64,000 bases of DNA from the NCBI RefSeq assembly GCF_017562075.2, contig NC_054083.1, forward strand, positions 19,589,428 to 19,653,427, given 5' to 3'. The position numbers were made by a program, and so were the translations under genes. This document shows positions 25,101 to 37,876 of this stretch, in pieces (within the stretch, counting starts at the first letter, position 1; each line of letters begins with the position of its first letter). A model generated the notes under the pieces. The model was given only the letters and a program-made list of their open reading frames with translations, did not search any database and was not told where the DNA came from. The stretch comes from Anopheles merus (Eukaryota > Arthropoda > Insecta > Diptera > Culicidae).

Positions 25101-28100
25101 TGGGTGATGCGAATGAAGACGAGACTCGGGTTTCGTGTGGTCTTATGGTGGGCGCGGACAGTATGTAGGCACACAGGCGCAAGAACGTTGGCCCAACGTG
25201 GGGTGAGAAAAATGTTGCATTAAACCCGGCTGAGCCCGCCATTACCGGGGTCCGATGCTTTGCATTGTTGCTCTGTTTGGTGTTGCGGCGGGCCCGTTTT
25301 TGCCTTTTGCTACCTTATCACAATTGTCTATCGATTGCTGGCCATATGTTAGCTTCTTCCTTCCCTCCCTCAGTCCCTCCCGGTGGGTTGTTTGGGTTAT
25401 TGCAATCAATTAAAAACGTATGAATTCTCACAACGCGCAACCACGGTTGCTGCTTGACGGTTGAATATGTTTTCCCTTCATTAGTGCTGAGTGCAGCATG
25501 TTTCCCGTATCGCTTTGTTTCTAATTGGTTCTTTTTTCTCCCATTTTTCTTTCATTGTAGGTGAGCAATTCGATTCCGATTGTGGTTTTGTTTTCGGTAT
25601 TTACATCGGATCCAGTTGAGTTGAGTGGTGGCAGCATCATTGCAAACATCCAAGGAACCCAGCAAAACACATTTTCTATTCTTCAAGAACATCGCAGTAA
25701 GCGAACAATTAAAGCCCAGTCAACAAGTTCTATTCCTGCGAACAATTAAACCACAGTTAACAGGTTCTATTCTCCAAAAATGAACTTCTCTAGAATAAGA
25801 TATCTTTTCCGCCGGTTCTTCACCTCCTTCGAACGAAACTATCCGACCCCGTACAAACTTCTTGCGGGCGAAAAGCGAACCGAGCTGCTGCTGCCCCGTG
25901 CACTGCTGCTAGCCCTGTACGGACTGCTCGTGGGCTTCCTCTTCTATCGGCTCGTGCTAGTAAACCTTGACCTTCCCGACACCGTCCGCTTCTACTTCGG
26001 CCTTACGGTGGCGGTCGCACTGGGTAAGCGTCAACAATTTCCATACAATAAAACGTCTCACCAACTGGGCGTTTTTTGCTTCTTTTCCTCCACTCGCAGC
26101 AGTCGGATGTAGCTTTTCGGCGCAAGCTCGCTGCGTCTGTGCGCTGTGTTGGGTAGGGTTTTTTGGCAAAGCGGGACGCAATCTGCTCAAAACACTTACA
26201 CTCACCCTCATACTGACCGGTCCAATCGAAAATGCGACCCTGAACGGCCGGGAAGTGGTGCGCGTTCTAACCTGCTCCGCCGAGCTGGCCTTTAATTTGA
26301 CGCTAACGCGCGTCGATCTGATGACGAAACCGTTTCAAAATGCACTGCTCCAGGGGCGCGATCGGCTGCCGGAGTTGAAGCAAGAGTTTTCCGCGATCGT
26401 TTCCATCGTCGAACCTATCGTGCGGGAGGTTGAGCATTCTGGCCGTGGTGGTGGTGGTGATGGAGGAGAAGACGGCTCAGACTCGCTCAGCAGTGAGGAG
26501 GAGACTGCGGACGGTGCGGGCATTGATGGGCCGATTCGTTCCGCAGCCGCTTATCAGCAGGCGTACGTGGCCAAGCTTAACGAGCGCTGCCTGGCCCAGC
26601 TAGCGACGGGCGTGGACCGGTGCAAGGCGGCGTTCGAGCGGTCGTACGACGAGTGTAGCGAAAGCTTGCCACCGCTCGTCAACACGCTGCTCTGCTGGCC
26701 GATGAAGCTGGATGTGGCCTGCAGCTCGGCCGAACTGTTCGGGGTTGGTGCCGTGTGCCGCATGGAGGACGTGCTGGATGAGGATTTCGGCGCAAACTAT
26801 CGCCTGCTCAAGCAGACCGAACAGCAGCTGACGGGGGGAGTCGGTGGCATCGGGATCGATTATCAGGTGCCGGATTTGCGAAACCATTCCGGTTACATGT
26901 AAGTTCCTTTTTTGGGTCATTTTACATGTGGATGAATGCGTACAACCAGGCTCCAAATTTCACCCAGAACCATCAAGAAAGCGTCCAAACAGATGGGGGA
27001 AGAATTCAGCAAAAAGAAACACTTCCTCCGCTTGGTGAGCTACTTTGTGCGCAAAGTGTTTGCGTTCATCTTTCTCCGTGTGATATTCAGCTCGGTCCGA
27101 TACCATAATGCGTACCTTTGGAGGATCACTTTCAACAACTTCTACATAACGGATCAGTTTCGAGCGCTCGACGCTCGCCGTGTGATGGAGAATGGCTTTC
27201 CGCTGCTCCCTTTGCGGGCGATCCAGCAATCGGAACTGATTGACACGGGGGCAGGCATTTGGAACAAGCTGGAACTGCGCCACATTGTTGGATCCTTCGC
27301 TACGCTGCTGTTTCATTGCCTTTCGACGACCGTTCTGCTGCTGATGGACGCACTGCTGTATGAAACGCTCGACATAGTGGCTCGCCATTCGCGCATTGAG
27401 TATCATCAGCAAGGATTCCATGGCGTTAACGTGACGGTGTGTCTTTGGAAAAGGTTTCAAGTGGATCAAAGATTTTTTTTTGGAACATGGTTTATCAGTT
27501 CTTCATCCCCAACCAGGTGACCGGTACGGGAGCCCTCGCCGAGCTGGTGCGCAACACTGCCGAAGGATTCCGCACAAACGAACGGTTAGATTTCCACGCC
27601 TCGAACGAAGCGTGCCTTCCGCGCCCAGTGCCATTGTCGGGCTGGACCGTCGCCGGCATTTATGGACTGTTCGCGCTGCTGGCCCTTCTCATAACGACCG
27701 AAGCGTACGTCCAGCGGGCTCGCCGTCTCATCTGCTCCTTTTTCTATCCTGGCCGCGAGCAGATGCGTACCGCTTACCTGTACAATCGTGTCCTGCGGCA
27801 GACGCGCACCCTGCAGGCGACCCTCCCCGGGCGCATCTTACAGTTAGCGGACAGTAGTGGCTCCTGCCGAGTGCTCCCGTTTTGTGACCGGCTCGCCTTG
27901 CATCATCCAAACTGGTTCGGCTGGACCCACACCGGTCGACGGTGTGCGGTGTGTCGGGGCGTCGGAGCACCGCAGGAGTGTCAGCGGCCGGACTGCTTCC
28001 TTCGCTACTGTGCCGGCTGCTGGCAGGACATCGATCGGCAGTGTGTGGTCTGCGGTGGCCAGCCTGCCGATTGCTCGAACTGTTGCAACCCGCTCGACAA

Positions 28101-31100
28101 TCTGTTGACGGCCTGAAGCAGCGTACCAGACAGACATGACGTGCCGTGACATCCGCTGGCAAGTATTTGACAGCACCGTTACGCACACACACACACGCGC
28201 GCAATGTGCCCCTCAGGCCCGTCAAAGTTGGCCGGTACTTGCCACCGGTTGGCTCGTGGCTGGTCCCGTTTGGTCTTTTTGGATCCGGAAGCAATGTTCA
28301 AGCATGGAATCTTCCAGCGCGCACACACACAAACATACCGATGCGGTGTGTTGGAAACTCAACGCAGCGTAACGGGCACAGCGGAACGGGCGGGGAAGGG
28401 TTTCCCCTTGCCCAGGCGGGATCATGCTACAACACGGTCACTGACTGTGGACCGTGTTGGCCGTCGGCAGCATAATGAACACACACTTAAAATAATCATC
28501 CCGAACGAACGCAGCAGCCATACATATACACACACACACATTACATGATCGCGGGCACGGGCGCGCCCGAGCATGCGGGCTGCCTGGTTCGGTCAACTGA
28601 CCGACTGCCAGGCAGCGGGAAAACAGATCGGGATCAGTAGCCCCGCGCACAATTCGGCCATTCGTAGTGTTGCGATATGATCGCCAGGCTGCTTGGGGAA
28701 ACGATGATGGTACCCGGCCGGCTGCGCGGAGGGGGATCGTGATGGGCGGCTATGAAATGAGCATCATTACACAGTAGCTTGTTGCATTTCTTCTGGAGAA
28801 AGTTTCTTCTAGTTTGGTGCAAATTGTGAATCGTATGGTTGAAATATACAATTTCATTTATAACTAAATATTTAGTCTCTTTCAGTCGTTTTAACTTACA
28901 AAAAGAAGTAAATTTGTAAATAAGCTGTTTATCATATGTTTAGATCACATCCAATCACCAACTTCGTTGAATGTTTATTGTTTTGTATCCTTAGTTTAAT
29001 TTTATTTATCGCATATAATGCCTTATCTTTTATGTATTAATTATCATCTGTTTAGATCAAATAATTTCATTTTCTTAACATGCAGTTACCATTTTATTGA
29101 CAACGCGAACTTTATGTTTAGACGATCTCGTAGTACACTCGTCAACTCGTACGACTTAACAACATGTCCAACATGGGTTCAAGTCCCGAATTGACCGTTC
29201 CCCCATACGTATGTCTGATTATCTTGCTATGGGTAATCAATAAATGACTAAAAGCCAAGCCCAGTAGTAGTACAAGCAGGTCTTGGGCGACAACGGTTGT
29301 TGTGCTAAAGAAAAAGAAGAACTTTATGTTCAATAAAAAGGGTATTTTTCTAACATTTCTGTAGCTAACTTCAGAATATAGACGACAGGCATTGCAGGCT
29401 GCTTTTGTCGTGAAGTTAATAAGCGGGGACAGCGACCTTCCCTACCAGCTAGAAAAGCTGAATCTTTATGCTCTTTAAAGACATCTTAGGTCACTTGAGC
29501 TGCGAAGACCTACGTTCTTAAGATCTGCATATTCCTATAATGCGCATATGAACCAAACGATACAAAGCTTCAACAAATACCAAAGATTCTTTGACTTCAA
29601 CATTAGTAAAACCCAGTTCAAAACCAATGGTCTCTCGTGTCCTCATTGATAACGTTGTAGCTAAGTTTCTAGATGAATTAAGGATTTATTATACAACTAA
29701 GTGTCTCAGCAAGTATATACAAGATACTAAATGACAAATAAACAAACAAATAAACAGCTTTTTGCAAATTACTTACTTACTTACTTATCCGGCACTACAA
29801 CCGCTTTGCGGTCTTGGCCTGCCTCAGGAGTGTCCGAAACCGCTCACGGTCTCGCGCCTTCGTCTGCCAGTCCGTTATCCCGGCCTTAATGGCGGACGCC
29901 ACCTTCATTTGGGCCTACCACGCCTCCTCTGTCCTTGTGGACGGCCTAAAAAGACTTTACGGGCTGGGTCGTCCGTTTCCATGCGTATAACATGGCCAGC
30001 CCACCGGAGCCTGGCGAGCTTTATACGGTGTACGACAGTGAGGTCGCCGTACATCTCGTATAGCTCGTCATTATAGCGGCTCCTCCATTGTCCTTCCACA
30101 CATACGGGGCCAAGTATCCTTCTGAGCATCTTCCTCTCGAACGCGGCTAAGAGGGTTTCGTCAGATTTGGACAGTGTCCATGTCTCAGAGGCGTATGTGA
30201 GTACTGGTACTATATAGGTACTATATAGTCCCAGCTTCGTCCGTCGCGACAGGTTCTTTGAGGTAAACTGCTTTTTCAGGCTGTAGAATGACCGGTTGGC
30301 AGCCAGCATCCTTGCGCGCAACTCAGCTTCCATGCTGTTGTCGTTGCTGACCTTTGACCCAAGATAGGTGAATTGTGGGTAATTGCAATTGTGGTGTAAT
30401 TTTGCAAATTAGATCTTTGAAATCATAACACTAACAGTTGTGAGTAATAAAATCCATGGATGTGATTGCTAGTCGTAAAATGAGATTAACGTTTCAATTT
30501 AGTATTGAATATTTAGACATGATTCAATATAGTAGTCTGTAAAGAAGCAAGAACTTGATATTTTAAACAACATATTTCAATTTACTAGCTTTTTTTGTCA
30601 ACACCCTGTGAACTGTAAAAGTAAGATAAAAAAATCGTCAGTACAGGAAATAAAAGACTAGAATAACTAATAACAACAGAATACATAAAAAATAAATGGA
30701 AATATTAATCAATAGCATTTAATTATCGAAAGGGGAAACTCACGCAGTTCTTTAAGCCATAAATATTATAACAACTTTTTTGCTATTTTAGCTTTAAGTA
30801 TTTAGCTATTTGGTCATTATTTTCGATTATTTTTTATGGCAGAAAAGTATGCAATTTGCTCCTTTTTTCTTCTGTTTTGTACTAATTTCAATTGTGTTGA
30901 TTTTGTTTTATAAAACAACAATAGTTCAATCCCGCAACTATGAAATTAGACCAGTCTGACACGTTTTACATTGAGATAACTTTAGCACAAACACTCACTC
31001 CCTGGTGGTTTCATTAGGAGCTCGTAAATTGTCAAATTTATATATCACTGCTTCCCATCGCTTGTCATCGGAAGCAGAGGAAAAAAAGACCACCACACAT

Positions 31101-34100
31101 TAAACACAGCCACAACAAACGCTTCATGAATCAACGAAAGCTACTGCGGTCGAAATGAGCTTTTTTCTGCAGCTCTAATTTTAATCCGGTGAGTCGGCGT
31201 TGCGTTGCTTCCCTCTACCTTCCCTCCGCATGACAGGAGCGTGTGCAACTTGCTCACACAATTTACGATCTTTTCATTGCTGCCACAACAATGCATAACT
31301 GGGTGCTTCCGACGCGCCCGACGAGCGTAAACGGCGGTCGGGCGGCGCATAGAAAGGTCATGGGCGCGCGTTTGGTGAAAGAACTTTCACGCTATGATAA
31401 ATTTAAACCCACGGCAACTCACTCGGCAAAGTTATGTTGAAAAAATGTTAAATTATGTTAAAAGTGCACCGACATCCATGATGCCCAAATGTGTAGATGC
31501 GTCCGTTGAAGCAAACGCCCAACCTTTCGACGGGCGAGTTGAAGGTGTGAACGTGTCCTAACGCACAATCGCAGTCCCCAGCTCATCTCAGTAGGCCAGC
31601 AATGCTGTAGTAAGTGTGCGTGTGTGTGTATGTGCTGATGCATGCGGACCTACGATCGATCATACCCCGCACGAGATGATTGCATCGCGAAGAAGTAGTG
31701 AGAGAGACGAATGAGAAGGGAAAAGCCGTACAGACGAGCCTCAAATTAACATCGGCCGACTTTTTTGGTTGTTGTTGTTTATTTCCTCGCTGTGTGCGGC
31801 TGGTGCTGACGTTGGGTAATGCAAGGGTAAAGCACACCAGTGCAGCCCAGCCAAGGGCAAACTGAACGGGGCTGCAGCCTCCAACGCACCACTGACATGA
31901 TGGGCTTAAAAATAAAATTCAATTGCTGCGCGTTCCGTTAGCTGTAAGAACTTCCCAGCCGGGGGAAAAATAACACAAGCGGGCCAGCACAACCGGAAGC
32001 TTCCAGACGGGACTGCTACCTTCGGGAGTGCCCTATCCCAGTCACTCTTCCTTCCATCCTCCCACGCAAGAACTAGGTTAGTGTGCAAGGAAATGATGCC
32101 TGCCTGCCGACGCAATTGCGGAAATCAATCAAAATCAAGTGCCCTAGCCCCAGAAATGATCGCCCGCCCAGATCGACCGGGAGATCACTTGTATCCACCC
32201 TCAACAGCTTTTAAAATGCGACCATTGCTGCAGGGTAAATTTGCATTGCACGCTTCCTCTTCTAGCTCGTGATGCAAGGGTGTCGGTTTTTGTGTGGTAA
32301 AATGTCGGTCCCGGGACATTTTCTCGCCCGTCGTGGAGGCACAAGCGGACAACAATAAATTTCCATTTAATAAATAATTCAACCCTAACGCTTGTATATG
32401 ATGAAGCGGACGCTAAACCTTACCTTACTGGGCCATTGCACTCCAAATCGAAGAGACCGGTTGAGGACATGGCTTTAGCCACTCGCAGATCAAAGCTTCG
32501 ATCAAATCACGATCGATCGCCTTCCCACCGACTATGCTCCCTGCTGCCTTCTGTCTCCCGCTGCTGCAGTTGACCGCAGTTACAGATGTGATCGAATCGG
32601 ACAAATCTGCATGGCCCGGATGGCTGCAGGCTGTGGTTTTGGTGGACGCGAAACCACAACAGCATTATGCAAGCGTGGCGACGTAATTGCATCGTCGGTT
32701 ATTTGCGGTGCATGAGCACACACACACACACATTCTGGCGCAAGGACTTCTAGCTTCGGTTATGGGAAGCGACCTAGTGTGCCGCCGGCATGTGGCTTGT
32801 GGCATAGATTAGTTTGCATATAGGCAATTTAAATGATTGCCCGCACTGTCGGTAACATTCCCGGTTTGGTTTTCCGGTTGGAAAACAAGAAAAAAAGGCA
32901 ATGCAAAGATCATTCCCTAGTTTTTTGTTTCAAGTTCCTCTGCTAACCCTGCTGGATGAAATAGCAACGAGCGAACCGATCGAACCTGAATCGAGGCCCA
33001 CCAGGTTCGTCGCCTATTACCGCGAGTCTTTTGAAATTGGAATTTACGCTGTGCAGCTATTCAACATTACAGCCGAATGCTGTTCGGCTTTTGTACCTTG
33101 AATGGAGAGAAGTGCGTGTTGTTCCTGTGCAACGTTCGCAGCCTTTAGGATATTTCCTCGTAAACATTTCATAAAACACACTTTATGTTGCGATGTCGAG
33201 CATTCGGTTGCTGCTCTGCAGCATTGTGGGGGGAGACATTTTTCCAATGTTGCAGTGAAGCATTGAGCAAAGCAGCAATTCAATAACATCGCTCCGTAAA
33301 ATTGTGCACAATAATTTAATGTGACATTAAATTATGGGAGCTTCGATTTCGGTAGTAAATCGCAAAATCAATTAAGGAATACTGGGAACGAGTTACTGCT
33401 CGATCTGAAGGAGAAGATGGAGAATGGAGATGATCAACAATAATAGTGATTTAAATAAAATGAGCATGAAGCCGACTTAAGACAATTTAGGACAACGAGA
33501 TAGTAGATTAGTAGCTCTATAAGAGTTCATTAAATGTATTTAAATATTTTAAAAACTGTACAATGTTTAAAAAATCATTGACTTTATGAGCGAATTCACA
33601 ATTAGTAAAATGAATTCGTTTTATTTGTTGTGTAGAATCTATTTTTTTGTGTTGTTTTGTATTTGCTCTCTTTCATTGGTTTGCATTTTGCTGCAAATAA
33701 AACACAATCATAAACGATTGCAGCACGGCATTGCATCCAAATGTTAAATTACTTATAATTATTTGCACACCTAGCAGATTACAGCAGCATCCGCATCATG
33801 TCGCTTTTCCTGATGATGAATGTTGCAGGATAATGATAACGATTACCGGAGCGATAATAGCTTGGCTTCAGCGTAATAAGATAGCTTTCCAGCTTCGTGC
33901 TTTTGTGAATCGGAATGAAGTGCTAGAAAAGTCAACATACGCTCGTCCTCTCCCTCAATGAACATACCATTTTACTTCACCACGGTTCGCCAGTGAAAGC
34001 ATTCCACTGTGAAGAGATTTGCTGCCAGTAAATACAAAACAGCAACCGTTCTAGCTTCACTGCAGCCAGCGTGCATCAGCCTTCCCATCGTACGACACCG

Positions 34101-37100
34101 TCCGGGCTGTGACCGTGAACTAAATAGATGAATGAGAAAACGATTATTCTTTTCCCCCGCCCAAGGATGCTCGCGGATGGCGCAGCGCGCAGAGCGAAAA
34201 AAGCACTGAAATGAATTGCGCCATTAGTAGCACTTTAAATTGCATTTACGCAGTTGCAAAACTTGAGATCGTGACATCTGGTAGACGAGCCCAGGAAAGT
34301 GAATCCGCGGACGGAACGAGGTTGCCGTGGCAGGCAATGCTGAGGTAAATTACTTTCGACGCGTCGCATCCAGCCGTGTAACCTTGACGGGGTCAGACAA
34401 AGACCCGGGACAGGCCAGAGCGTTGAACGAGAGCGTCTTGATGATTTTACGTGCGGTCTGTCTGCGGGGACAGGACATAAGACACGCACTAGCAAATGGT
34501 TGCAATCGCCCACCGTCTTCGGTCACTAATGACGTAATTGCGAATTCTCATTGGTTTCACTTAACAATCTCGTCGGTCGCGCTTGTGTCGTCGTGCGGTC
34601 GTGCAGGGAGCTTGAGAACCACTGTCCACAAAGGCTTCTTGCGGCGCTGTGGACCGTAACAATAATAGGAGCCACTATTCATTTCGTTGTTCTATTCTGT
34701 TGAAGTTCGAGCAGTGTGTGTGTTGGGGGAAGTATTTTATAAAAAATAAATTTATTCACTGTCAACAACGTGAGCGTAGGGGAAAAAGGCTTACAAAGCA
34801 AAGAATGTGCACAACCTACCAGCGTACAGGAAGTTGGATGACATTGAATTATTTCTTTCCGTAAACTGCTGTTATGTTTTAATGAGCACAGCAAAGGCAA
34901 CGTTTTTCGGTGCCTAGATGATGGTCAGATGGTCTTCCTAGTAATTATTTTTTCCTATTTAGGAACAAGGTGATGTAATGGCATTATTTGGAAGTAACGA
35001 AGAGATGAGTTAAAAGACGTAACGTCACGTTTTAAAATTATGACTTATTTCGTATGGAACAGGCAGCTCATAAAGGACGATATAATTCCTGTCAAGGTCT
35101 TGTTACAAGATTGTTGAAGAGAATTTTTAAATTTACTTCAATCTTACAATGAACTGTAATTGTTTGGAATCTTTGGAAACTACCATGTCTTCATTTTGTT
35201 TGCAGTAATTGTTTTTATAACGGGCTCGTCTTTGTTGCAGCATGTTGTACTTCGGCTCTCGAGTAATCTTGAGAACGATATTTTCTTTCATGAGTCTATG
35301 ATCATTTTCATTCTTCATTTCTCCAAGTCCATGATCATTTTCTTTCCTAACATGCTGGTTAACCAAACATTATCAACATTCTCTGCATGAAAACTACACA
35401 AAGCCACTGTAATGTTTCTCAATAAAAATAGTAAACTAATTAAATCAGACATACTTTCGAATCGTCTATGAAAAAAATCGGAGATCTTATAGTTGAAGAT
35501 AGATTAAACGCTTTAATAAGCATTGCAAACAATTTCTTATGTTCAATAATGATGTTTTCACCATTTTAGGTGTTATTCCAAAAGCAAATAAATTATACCA
35601 TTGGCGTACATTGTAGTGCTGCTATTTAATCGCTCTCTCCCCTGCAACACTGCCCAGCATTGAAGCAAACACAAGACAGTACTTCACACACTACCATAAG
35701 CCACTGGAAAATCGGGTAAAGCAAACAAAAAGCAACATTTTCCCCCCGACATTCGTTCGACCCTTTTAGCAGCATAAATCTAGCACAAATTGATCAGTAA
35801 CACTCTTCGCAGACTGGCTTTGGCAAACAAAGCATTACAAAGATATGGAAGAAAAAAAAGAAGCTCACACTCGTCACACACATTTGCGCCATTTTCACAC
35901 TCTCTAGTATGAATGTGTGCGCGTACTCGCTCGTGGACATAACTCCATCGTAAATCAAGTTCCGCCGTTTTGCCGTTGTTTTTTGTTTGCAGTTCCGCCG
36001 ATGGACAAGCTCCATCTTCTAGCGGGACGGTTCTACTGCACGCGTACTGGGCTGTCCACACCCAAGAAACGAGGACATCTTCCTCCCCATTACGTCCACA
36101 CGTTCTGCGCACACACACACACACATATTGACTCCCTTTTCCATTTGCGATTTCCATCAGCGACAACAACAAGCTCGTGAGAAGAAAGGGGAGTAGAGGA
36201 AAAACGCGCCAAGAAAGCAAACGCAATCGCTATGCGCTTTATCGTCCGTTCTGGCGTTAGGAACAGTTATCCGCGAGACCAAAACCGGCTCCCTCGCGCG
36301 CGCTCTTTCTCTCTTGAATAGGAGAAATAGGGCTCATTTTGTTTGGATGGCCAACGGTCAGCCCTACCGTGCCGCTGCGGTTGGGTTTGTGTGTGTCTAT
36401 TCTACTTGCCCGCCGGCCCCGGCCCGGGTAGTTGTACCTGTTACGCAAGTCGCGGGACGCAAGCAAGTGCGCTCATTACGCGACACGACTGACCTAGTGA
36501 TGAGTTTGCTTCAAGCAGGGCCGGGTAACAGCCGGGGATGAGAAGGGCTCGTTAGCTGATAGTGAGATGATAAAATTCCACACTGTGAAGCCATTCAATG
36601 GGCTCGGCCCGGAACAGGTACAGTAGAAAATAACAAGGATACAAAAACAAAATATAAAAAATACGATAGGCTCAAGTAAATGCTTATATACGTATGTTTT
36701 AATTTTAAATGTTGTATAAATGATACAAACATATTGTGCGCAGTCTTATTAGATTCCATAACGATACGATCTGAAATCCGCAACAAAGTACAAACTCAAT
36801 TATGTGTTGAAATTCGTTTGTTTATCGCTTCAGTGCTTCCCTTTCATTATTTCATTCATTTATGTTCGTGTTGCTTATCCTATCATCAGAACGATCACTT
36901 TAATAAAGGTGCCAAATCGTTTCAAATACATTGATTGTCTAAATTAAATTGAACAAGATCATTCAATTACAACATTTTTTTTCATTATTAAAAGCAATAC
37001 GATCTGCTCGTTTCAACAGAATAATACTGTTTTAGCATTTTTAAATGTTTAAGCAAATCCTTTTTTTTGCAAAATAAAATGAATTTGTGATGAAGTAATC

Positions 37101-37817
37101 ATCTGATTTCTTCATATCTTCAGTACACTTATGAAAAGTCCTAGAACAGCAATACTCTTAACTAGACTCAACAATCTCTCTCGCACCCAATCTCTAGCAA
37201 CATTGCCAGCAAAAAACCCTTTAGCCTCCTAGGCGCATCCGAACAGGAACATGTTCTACGCTCTTAACCCCACGAACGGGCCAGGCAATCATTCTTAAGC
37301 TCAAGGGCTCACTTCAAGACAAGAGTTTGTACATCGACATCAAGCCCTCTCGGATCCTTTCCCCGTCGAAAGCTTTCAGCATCATCGGTAGTAAGCCACT
37401 CATACGATCACAAAGCTAATAAAATACTTTCAACACCATTAACTCACACCCAACGGGACACTTAATCTTTTTACCTTTCCCACCTGCCCGCTCGCGCATG
37501 TTTAGAAGCAGTGGAAGATGTAGAGTATCAAGCGTAAACATAAACTACCATTTTGCAGCTGCACTCGTACCGTCAAGAACGTTAGCGCACACTCGACCCG
37601 GCCCGGATGCTAAGCAAACATCGGCCCGAATGACAAATGAAGAATCATGAAGCAGCCGGCGGGGCTGCACAGGCGCGTACATGTGGCCGCTTGTGAAATA
37701 AAATGAAATAGATTAGCAGCATCCATCCATCGACCCTGTGGCATGTATATGCAGATAGTCGGCACAGAACTACAAACTGTTCTGATTCTTCTATGGTTTT
37801 CTTTTGCCTTAGTTTGC

Positions 37818-37876
<59 letters not shown>

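Noticed and set aside
25561..25749. 62-codon frame just upstream of the DC-STAMP gene read as a short protein
   Set aside because: It begins at a non-ATG codon (GTG) that is also the GTGAGC of the splice-like site and runs through the tandem repeat; no protein features.
29119..29318. Possible tRNA gene because of the B box
   Set aside because: No acceptor-stem pairing, no anticodon arm, and an A-rich tail with flanking target-site duplications; it is a SINE.
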